Shown here: piece by piece, positions 57,751-64,000 of the stretch
How the letters are laid out: every line of letters starts with the position of its first letter
Position numbering within the stretch: position 1 is the first letter of the stretch
Assembly (NCBI RefSeq): GCF_010731115.1
Contig: NZ_AP022616.1
Location: forward strand, 310,001 to 374,000
DNA from: Mycolicibacterium phocaicum
Lineage (GTDB): Bacteria > Actinomycetota > Actinomycetes > Mycobacteriales > Mycobacteriaceae
Length of the DNA: 64,000 bases
Reading direction: 5' to 3'
The notes under the pieces: generated by a model
The model's input: only the letters and a program-made list of their open reading frames with translations
The model's database searches: none
What the model was told of the DNA's origin: nothing
Program-made: the position numbers and the translations under genes

Positions 57751-60700
57751 TCACCGAGGCTTCGCGAGCGGGAACGGCAGGGTCTCGCGGATGCTGCGGC
57801 CGGTGATCAGCATGACGACGCGGTCGACACCCATACCGAGGCCGCCGGTCGGCGGCATCGCGTATTCCATGGCCTGCAGGAAGTCCTCGTCGAGCTCCAT
57901 GGCCTCGGGATCGCCGCCGGAGGCCAACAGCGACTGTTCCTCGAGCCGCCGGCGCTGTTCCACCGGGTCGGTCAGCTCGCTGTACGCGGTGCCGAGCTCG
58001 ACACCCCAGGCCACCAGGTCCCACCGTTCGGCAACGCCCGGGATACTGCGGTGCGGGCGGGTCAGCGGCGACACGGAGGTGGGGAAGTCCTTGTAGAACG
58101 TCGGTGCCTCGGTGCGGTCTTCGACGAGGTGTTCGTAGAGCTCCAGCACGATCGCCCCGGCGTCCCAGTGGGTCCGGTACGGGATCGTCGCGCCGTCGCA
58201 CAGCTTGCGCAGCGTCGCCACGTCGGTCTCCGGGGTGACGTGCTCGCCCAGTGCCTCGGACACCGCGTCGTGCACCGTCTTGACGGGCCAGACGCCCGAG
58301 ATGTCAACGGGCGTAAGGCTTCCGTCGGGCCCCGGGCGCATGACCACCTGGGCGCCGTTGGCCGCGGCCGCGGCGTTCTGGATGATCTCGCGGCAGCCGT
58401 CGATCCAGACGTTGTAGTCCGCGTGCGCCTGGTATGCCTCCAGCAGGGTGAACTCGGGGTTGTGGCTGAAGTCCACGCCCTCGTTGCGGAACGCGCGCCC
58501 CAGCTCGAAGACGCGCTCGACGCCACCCACGCACAGGCGCTTCAGGTACAGCTCGGGCGCGATGCGCAGGTACAGGTCCAGGTCGTAGGCGTTGATGTGG
58601 GTCTCGAACGGCCGGGCGTTCGCGCCGCCGTGAATCTGCTGCAGGATCGGGGTCTCGACCTCCAGGAAACCCTTGCCCACCAAGGTTTCCCGGATGGCGT
58701 GCAGCACCCGGCTGCGCGCGGTGATCAACTCCCGTGACTCGGTGTTGATGGCCAGGTCCAGGTACCGGGTGCGGACACGGGCCTCGGGGTCGGTCAGGCC
58801 CTTCCACTTGTCGGGCAGCGGGCGCAGGCACTTGCCGATCAGGCGCCAGCTGTGCACCAGCACCGACACCGTCCCATTGCGGCTGGCGCCCATCACGCCC
58901 GAGACCTCGATCAGGTCACCGAGGTCGATGGCACCGGTGAACTCGGCCACGGTGCTGCCGGTCAGGAGCGAATTATCCAGCAGCAGTTGGACTTCGCCGG
59001 ACCAGTCACGCAGCTGCGCGAACAGCACGCCGCCGTAGTCACGCAGCCGCAGGACACGTCCGGCCACGCAGACCGCGGTGTCGGCGGTTGACTGCACCGC
59101 CTCGGCGACCGTGTGGCTGGGCGCCTGCCCGACGGGGTAGGCGTCGACGCCGCCCGCCTGCAACGCCTGCAGCTTGGCCATCCGGACCCGCACCTGGTCG
59201 GGCAGGCGGCGAGCGTCGGCGGTGTCGGCGGCCCCGGCCGCGAGATCGGCCACATCGGGTGCGCTGCCGTCGGCGTGCAACCGCCCCGAATCGATCAGAT
59301 TTTTGGGGGCCGCGGTGTGGTGGCCGGTGTGGGGTTGCTCGTCGCGCCGGGAGAACGGCAGCACCAGGAAGCCCTCGGCGATGACCGAGGCGACGCCGAC
59401 GCGCGGGATCAGCCGCGCGTCTTCGTAGCAGGCGTAGCGCGGCACCCACTCGGGCAGGTACTTCATGTTGGAGCGGTACAGCGTCTCCAGCTGCCACCAG
59501 CGCGAGAAGAAGATCAGCAACGCACGCCACAGTCGCAGGATCGGCCCGGCGCCCAGCTGCGAACCCTGCTCGAAAGCCGAGCGGAACATCGCGAAGTTCA
59601 GCGAAATCCGGGTGACGCCAATCTCTTCCGAACGCTGGCACAGCTCGCTCACCATCAGTTCGATGGTGCCGTTGGGGGATGCGGGGGAGCGGCGCATGAG
59701 GTCAAGGGACACCCCGTTGTTGCCCCACGGCACCAGCGAGAGCATCGCGACGACCTGGCCGTCACCCTGCACGGCCTCCACCAGCAGGCAGTCGCCGTCG
59801 GCGGCGTCGCCGAGACGTCCCAGCGCCATCGAGAAGCCGCGCTCGGTCTCGGTGTCGCGCCAGGCGTCGGCATGCGTGATGACCTGAGCCATCTCGTCGG
59901 CGCTGATGTCGCGGTGCCGGCGCATCCGCACCGTCAGCCCGGCCCGGCGGGCGCGGGTGACGGCCTGGCGGACGGCCCGCATGTCGGGGCCCGACAGCCG
60001 GAAGTTCTGCGGATGCAGGATGGCTTCGTCACCGAGTTGCAGGGCATTCAGGCCGCCCTGGCGATAAGCCTCGGCGCCCGTCGAACTGGCGCCCATGACG
60101 CCCGGTGCCCAGCCGTAGGTCTGGCACAGGGCCAACCATGCGTCGATGGCCGCCGGCCAGGCCCGCGGATCGCCGACGGGGTCACCGCTGGCCAGGCAGA
60201 CGCCCACCTCGACGCGGTAGGTAATGGCTGCGCGGCCGTTGGGCGCGAAGACCACGGCCTTGTCGCGGCGGGTGGCGAAGTAACCCAGCGAGTCGTTTTT
60301 GCCCCACAGTTCGAGCAGGCCGCGGATCGCGGATTCGTCCTCCCCGGTGAGCGCATTCTCGGCGCGCTGGGACTGGAACAACACGATCGCCGCCACCATC
60401 AACGCCGCCGCGCCGAACAGGCCGAACAGCGCGTTGAGGAACGCATGCGGATGCCCGCCCTCGAACGCTTCCTTGCCGACCGCGGCGAAACCGCTGACCC
60501 GGTTCACGGCGTAGGCCAGCCGGTAATCGGGGTCCAGCGGGGGCCGGCCGGGGAACATCTCCAGCAGGCCCCAGGCCGCCAGGATGCCGACGGCCATGCC
60601 GGCCACCAGCGTGAGGGCCGCTTTGAGCAGTGCGCCGCGGCGAACCTTGGCCCAGAACTGGTTTCGTGACAGCAGCAGCACGACGATGACGCCGATGTGG

Positions 60701-61095
60701 AACACCAGGCCCAGTGCCTCGCCGAAGTCCTCCACGAAGGTCAGGTCGCCGTCCGGGAAGTTGTCGGACAGCAGGCCGTAGACGTTCCAGCCGATGTGGC
60801 CGACCATGTAGATCAGCAGGATCCACCAGGCGATCCGCTTACGTGCCGCGAGTGCCGCGGCCAGCAGGACCAACACGAACGACCAGGCGAAGCTGGTGTC
60901 CGGGAAGTTGAACAGGTAGTCGTTGACGAACTCGCGGGGGATGTGGATCATCCACCGGATCAGCGGCGACAGACTGGCGAACAGCGACAGGGTCGCGACG
61001 ACACCGACGGTCCAGCCGGCGGCGGCCGGAACCCACCCCAATGTCGTCGGGCGCTGCTGCGATCTGCTCGGCGTCAACGTCATGAGTTCGGACAA
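57751..61095 (-). CDS. lysX: Bifunctional lysylphosphatidylglycerol synthetase / lysyl-tRNA synthetase
   Basis: 1114 residues. An N-terminal MprF-like part has about seven membrane helices (to about 245) and a GNAT-like DUF2156 aminoacyl-transferase domain (about 250-570). A cytosolic LysU part follows: OB fold (about 655-760) and class II synthetase core with [27 protein letters not shown] (motif 1), [20 protein letters not shown] (motif 2) and [16 protein letters not shown] (motif 3). It charges tRNA-Lys and transfers lysine to phosphatidylglycerol, giving resistance to cationic peptides. Start ATG 61095 or 61083. Confidence 0.96.
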   Translation of the reverse strand: MSELMTLTPSRSQQRPTTLGWVPAAAGWTVGVVATLSLFASLSPLIRWMIHIPREFVNDYLFNFPDTSFAWSFVLVLLAAALAARKRIAWWILLIYMVGHIGWNVYGLLSDNFPDGDLTFVEDFGEALGLVFHIGVIVVLLLSRNQFWAKVRRGALLKAALTLVAGMAVGILAAWGLLEMFPGRPPLDPDYRLAYAVNRVSGFAAVGKEAFEGGHPHAFLNALFGLFGAAALMVAAIVLFQSQRAENALTGEDESAIRGLLELWGKNDSLGYFATRRDKAVVFAPNGRAAITYRVEVGVCLASGDPVGDPRAWPAAIDAWLALCQTYGWAPGVMGASSTGAEAYRQGGLNALQLGDEAILHPQNFRLSGPDMRAVRQAVTRARRAGLTVRMRRHRDISADEMAQVITHADAWRDTETERGFSMALGRLGDAADGDCLLVEAVQGDGQVVAMLSLVPWGNNGVSLDLMRRSPASPNGTIELMVSELCQRSEEIGVTRISLNFAMFRSAFEQGSQLGAGPILRLWRALLIFFSRWWQLETLYRSNMKYLPEWVPRYACYEDARLIPRVGVASVIAEGFLVLPFSRRDEQPHTGHHTAAPKNLIDSGRLHADGSAPDVADLAAGAADTADARRLPDQVRVRMAKLQALQAGGVDAYPVGQAPSHTVAEAVQSTADTAVCVAGRVLRLRDYGGVLFAQLRDWSGEVQLLLDNSLLTGSTVAEFTGAIDLGDLIEVSGVMGASRNGTVSVLVHSWRLIGKCLRPLPDKWKGLTDPEARVRTRYLDLAINTESRELITARSRVLHAIRETLVGKGFLEVETPILQQIHGGANARPFETHINAYDLDLYLRIAPELYLKRLCVGGVERVFELGRAFRNEGVDFSHNPEFTLLEAYQAHADYNVWIDGCREIIQNAAAAANGAQVVMRPGPDGSLTPVDISGVWPVKTVHDAVSEALGEHVTPETDVATLRKLCDGATIPYRTHWDAGAIVLELYEHLVEDRTEAPTFYKDFPTSVSPLTRPHRSIPGVAERWDLVAWGVELGTAYSELTDPVEQRRRLEEQSLLASGGDPEAMELDEDFLQAMEYAMPPTGGLGMGVDRVVMLITGRSIRETLPFPLAKPR

Positions 61096-61134
61096 TATGC
61101 GGTGAAACCTGGAAGTGTCTGCACAGCCCCTGAG

Positions 61135-61482
61135 CTACCAGACCGGGCCGGTGTACTTCTCGCCCGGACCCTGCCCGGGCTCGTCCGGCGCGACGCTCGC
61201 CTCGCGGAACGCCAGCTGCAGGCTCTTGAGTCCGTCCCGGACCGGGCCGGCGTGCAGTCCCAGATACTCGGCCGAGGCCTGAACCAGGCCGGCCAGCGCG
61301 GTGATGAGACGACGGGCCTCGTCGAGGTCGCGGTGCGGGCTCTCGTCGGGATCGGCGTCGGCCAGGCCGAGCTTCTCGGCGGCCGCGCTCATGAGCATGA
61401 CGGCGGCGCGGGTGATCACCTCGACGGCGGGGATCTCTGCGAGCTCGCGCACCTGGTCACTGGTTAGGTTCGGGTCGGTCAT
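61135..61482 (-). CDS. DUF1844 family protein
   Basis: 115 residues, helical: VRELAEIPAVEVITRAAVMLMSAAAEKLGLAD ... DLDEARRLITALAGLVQASAEYLGL is the DUF1844 core, a small conserved actinobacterial protein of unknown role often found beside infC. A disordered acidic C-terminus ends YTGPVW. Divergent from the infC leader and upstream of lysX in the same direction. Confidence 0.85.
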   Translation of the reverse strand: MTDPNLTSDQVRELAEIPAVEVITRAAVMLMSAAAEKLGLADADPDESPHRDLDEARRLITALAGLVQASAEYLGLHAGPVRDGLKSLQLAFREASVAPDEPGQGPGEKYTGPVW

Positions 61483-61488
61483 GACTGC

Positions 61489-61683
61489 TAGAGTGTCATG
61501 CGCGACCGTCCTGGCTTACGTCAGGACAGCAAGTGGAGTCCCACTCCCACCGTCGGCCTAGCGGCTTGACGGTCCGGTCACAGGCACATTGTGCCTGTTC
61601 TGCGTTGTGCGCAGGCGGCGTGAGCCGTGATCGGTCGGCATTGGGCCCTGCTATATGCAGGGCTTTTCTGTTCATGCGAACAG
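61489..61683 (+). promoter_or_regulatory. infC leader: possible promoter and attenuator hairpins
   Basis: TAGAGT at 61489-61494 is a possible -10. About 150 bases later GCCCTGC (61645-61651) and GCAGGGC (61657-61663) form a 7-bp hairpin with TATAT loop followed by TTTT, an intrinsic-terminator shape well before the gene. A second hairpin, CTGTTC/GAACAG (61668-61683), abuts it. Together they look like an attenuator for the infC-rpmI-rplT operon, perhaps controlled by L20 or ribosome supply. Confidence 0.65.
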
Positions 61684-61743
61684 ATGGCTGAGCCGGGTGT
61701 GTGACCTCTACTGAACAAGTAATGGAACAACCCGGGAGGCCCC

Positions 61744-62343
<600 letters not shown>

Positions 62344-62413
62344 CAGCAGTCGCGATCACTCGCAGCGGCCTCCAGCCGCCGCGAGCGACCGCATGGAAAG
62401 AAACTGAGGACAC

Positions 62414-62608
62414 ATGCCCAAGGCCAAGACCCACAGTGGCGCATCGAAGCGGTTCCGCAAGACCGGAACCGGCAAGATCGTGCGCCAGAAGGCCAACCGC
62501 CGCCACCTGATGGAGCACAAGGCCACCAAGCGCACCCGTCGTCTCGACGGTCGCGCCGTGGTTGCTGCCAACGACACCGCGCGTGTCGCCAAGATGCTGG
62601 CCGGCTAG
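62414..62608 (+). CDS. rpmI: 50S ribosomal protein L35
   Basis: 64 residues, [46 protein letters not shown], complete L35. Second gene of the IF-3 operon, 70 bp after infC, with GAAAGAAACTGAGGA upstream of the ATG. Confidence 0.97.
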   Translation: MPKAKTHSGASKRFRKTGTGKIVRQKANRRHLMEHKATKRTRRLDGRAVVAANDTARVAKMLAG

Positions 62609-62648
62609 TACCGCCCGCTCCCCTGAACATCGAAGATAGGAACAACTC

Positions 62649-63038
62649 ATGGCACGCGTGAAGCGCGCACTGAACGCTCAGAAGAAGCGGCGCACAGTAC
62701 TGAAGGCCTCGAAGGGTTACCGCGGGCAGCGCTCGCGGCTCTACCGCAAGGCCAAGGAGCAGCAGCTCCATTCGTTGACCTACGCCTACCGCGACCGTCG
62801 TGCCCGCAAGGGTGACTTCCGCAAGCTGTGGATCACGCGTATCAACGCTGCGGCCCGCGAGAACGGCGTCACCTACAACCGCCTGATCCAGGGCCTGAAG
62901 CTGGCCGGCGTCGAGGTCGACCGCAAGAATCTGTCGGAGATCGCGATCAGCGATCCCGCCGCGTTCACCGCGCTGGTCGAGGTGGCCAAGGCCGCTCTGC
63001 CTGCCGACGTCAACGCTCCGTCCGGAGAGGCTGCCTGA
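62649..63038 (+). CDS. rplT: 50S ribosomal protein L20
   Basis: 129 residues, [37 protein letters not shown] and the C-terminal globular domain with [29 protein letters not shown]. Binds 23S rRNA early in assembly and is the usual autogenous regulator of this operon. The stop overlaps the tsnR reading frame (cTGA). Confidence 0.97.
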   Translation: MARVKRALNAQKKRRTVLKASKGYRGQRSRLYRKAKEQQLHSLTYAYRDRRARKGDFRKLWITRINAAARENGVTYNRLIQGLKLAGVEVDRKNLSEIAISDPAAFTALVEVAKAALPADVNAPSGEAA

Positions 63039-63820
63039 GTCTGACTACAGACTCAGCGCTCACCGAGCGATCTGCCCGGGTGGTCGCTGCGGCCAAGCTG
63101 CAGCGCCACGTCGGGCGCAAACGCGCCGGGCGCTTCCTTGCCGAGGGACCCAACCTCGTCGAGGCGGCGCTTCGGCGCGGACTTGTTTCTGAGGTCTTCG
63201 CGACTGCCGCCGCGCTGGAACGCTTCGGCGCACTTTTGGACGGTGCCCCGGTCTCGGAAATCACCGAGAAGGCCGCAAAGGCGTTGTCGGAGACCGTGAC
63301 GCCCGTCGGGCTCATCGCGGTGTGCGCGCTGCCCGATGCGTCGCTGGAGACAGTGCTGGCCGCGGAGCCACGGTTGCTTGCGGTGCCGGTCGGCATGTCG
63401 GAGCCCGGCAACGCCGGCACCCTGATCCGCATCGCCGACGCCATGGGCGCCGACGCCGTGGTGTTCGCCGGGCACAGCGTAGACCCGTACAACGGCAAGT
63501 GCCTGCGGTCCTCGGCGGGCAGCATCTTCTCGCTGCCGGTGGTGGTGGATCCCGATGCGGCCGCGGTGGTTTCGGCGATTCGGGACAGCGGCATCGAAGT
63601 GCTCGCGACCGCGCTGGACGCCTCGGTCGACATCCGCGCCGCCGATCTGTCGGCGCGTACCGCGTGGCTTTTCGGGCCCGAGGCGCACGGCCTGCCCGAC
63701 GAGGTCATGGCGCTGGCATCGCAGCGGGTGCACATCCCGATGCGGGGGAGCGCCGAGAGCCTCAACGTGGCAGCCGCAGCGTCGATCTGCCTGTACGAGA
63801 GCTCCCGGGCCCACTCCTGA
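63035..63820 (+). CDS. tsnR: TrmH/SpoU-family RNA 2'-O-methyltransferase
   Basis: About 261 residues. An N-terminal L30e-like substrate domain ([38 protein letters not shown]) is followed by a SPOUT knot methyltransferase: [34 protein letters not shown] and [22 protein letters not shown], the three SpoU motifs. It probably methylates a ribose in rRNA or tRNA. No ATG/GTG/TTG fits the conserved start; I give CTG 63035, overlapping the rplT stop. GTG 63080 is the first standard start but removes conserved residues. Confidence 0.88.
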   Translation: MSLTTDSALTERSARVVAAAKLQRHVGRKRAGRFLAEGPNLVEAALRRGLVSEVFATAAALERFGALLDGAPVSEITEKAAKALSETVTPVGLIAVCALPDASLETVLAAEPRLLAVPVGMSEPGNAGTLIRIADAMGADAVVFAGHSVDPYNGKCLRSSAGSIFSLPVVVDPDAAAVVSAIRDSGIEVLATALDASVDIRAADLSARTAWLFGPEAHGLPDEVMALASQRVHIPMRGSAESLNVAAAASICLYESSRAHS

Positions 63821-63826
63821 TCCGGT

Positions 63827-64000
63827 TCAGGCCAGCAGCCCCTTGGCGACGTGCGTGATCTGCACCTCGTTGCTGCCGGCGTAGATCATCAGCGACTTGG
63901 CGTCACGCGCCAATTGCTCGACGCGGTACTCGGTCATGTAGCCGTTGCCACCGAACAACTGGATGGCATCCATCGCGACGTCGGTGGCGGCCTGCGAGCA
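63827..64000 (-). CDS. Acyl-CoA dehydrogenase, C-terminal end (5' part outside window)
   Basis: The minus-strand reading ends QAATDVAMDAIQLFGGNGYMTEYRVEQLARDAKSLMIYAGSNEVQITHVAKGLLA, the conserved C-terminus of acyl-CoA dehydrogenases (flavin contact GGNGY and the YAGSNEVQ substrate/FAD loop). Only 57 residues are visible; the chain length specificity cannot be judged. Convergent with tsnR. Confidence 0.9.
   Translation of the reverse strand, partial: CSQAATDVAMDAIQLFGGNGYMTEYRVEQLARDAKSLMIYAGSNEVQITHVAKGLLA

Overview
The window is high-GC actinobacterial chromosome from a mycobacterium, most likely a fast-growing environmental species (Mycolicibacterium type). The backbone order cya / pdtaR / thiolase-DUF35 / polA / rpsA / coaE / DUF402 / uvrB / MFS / usp / MBL / uvrA / lysX / infC-rpmI-rplT-tsnR matches the Rv1625c-Rv1644 segment of M. 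tuberculosis as I recall it. Accessory blocks are interleaved. No CRISPR array, rRNA or phage was seen.

Region by region. 1-5.4 kb: 5'-complete, 3'-truncated class III adenylate cyclase; an AT-rich gap; a secreted GH39-like protein with a Lys-Pro-Ala tail; an EspC-like/WXG100-like pair directly behind a tRNA-Leu(CAA) gene; and the ANTAR response regulator pdtaR. 5.5-10.7 kb: a complete branched-chain amino-acid ABC operon (livKHMGF). 10.7-13.2 kb: macro domain, DUF167, thiolase-like and DUF35 genes. 13.3-17.4 kb: TetR, two flavin monooxygenases and LysR, a xenobiotic/aromatic-type cluster. 17.4-26 kb: polA, a LysE exporter, PrsW, rpsA, a Zur-box-preceded AztD-like zinc lipoprotein, and coaE. 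26-34.9 kb: an exported protein, DUF402, IS110 copy 1, uvrB, MFS, esterase, MgtC, DUF899 and tRNA-Cys. 35-40.4 kb: GAF-ANTAR regulator, an SOS-controlled HNH protein, tesB, usp and a MarP-like protease. 40.4-46 kb: a metallo-beta-lactamase gene split by a 3.34-kb transposon with a 5-bp target duplication, then IS110 copy 2. 46-51 kb: uvrA, a winged-helix protein, a small conserved protein and an LpqH-type lipoprotein. 51-56.3 kb: a four-gene, end-overlapping TPR/CHAT-protease cassette with two unrecognised partners. 56.3-64 kb: a membrane esterase, lysX, DUF1844, infC-rpmI-rplT-tsnR and the 3' end of an acyl-CoA dehydrogenase gene.

Most unusual points. (1) Two related but divergent IS110 elements sit in the divergent promoter regions of uvrB and uvrA, directly beside intact RecA-independent (PafBC-type) damage promoters of the form TGTCGGTG-N8-TANNNT. 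Their non-coding left ends carry near-identical 58-nt and 25-nt blocks around a variable middle, as expected for a bridge RNA, with short segments matching each element's own junctions. (2) The CHAT cassette at 51096-56333 is the best candidate for an undescribed system: a caspase-like protease, a TPR partner and two proteins of unknown function in one leaderless operon. (3) DNA damage is a theme: uvrA, uvrB, polA and an HNH gene whose promoter carries a perfect LexA box over its start codon.
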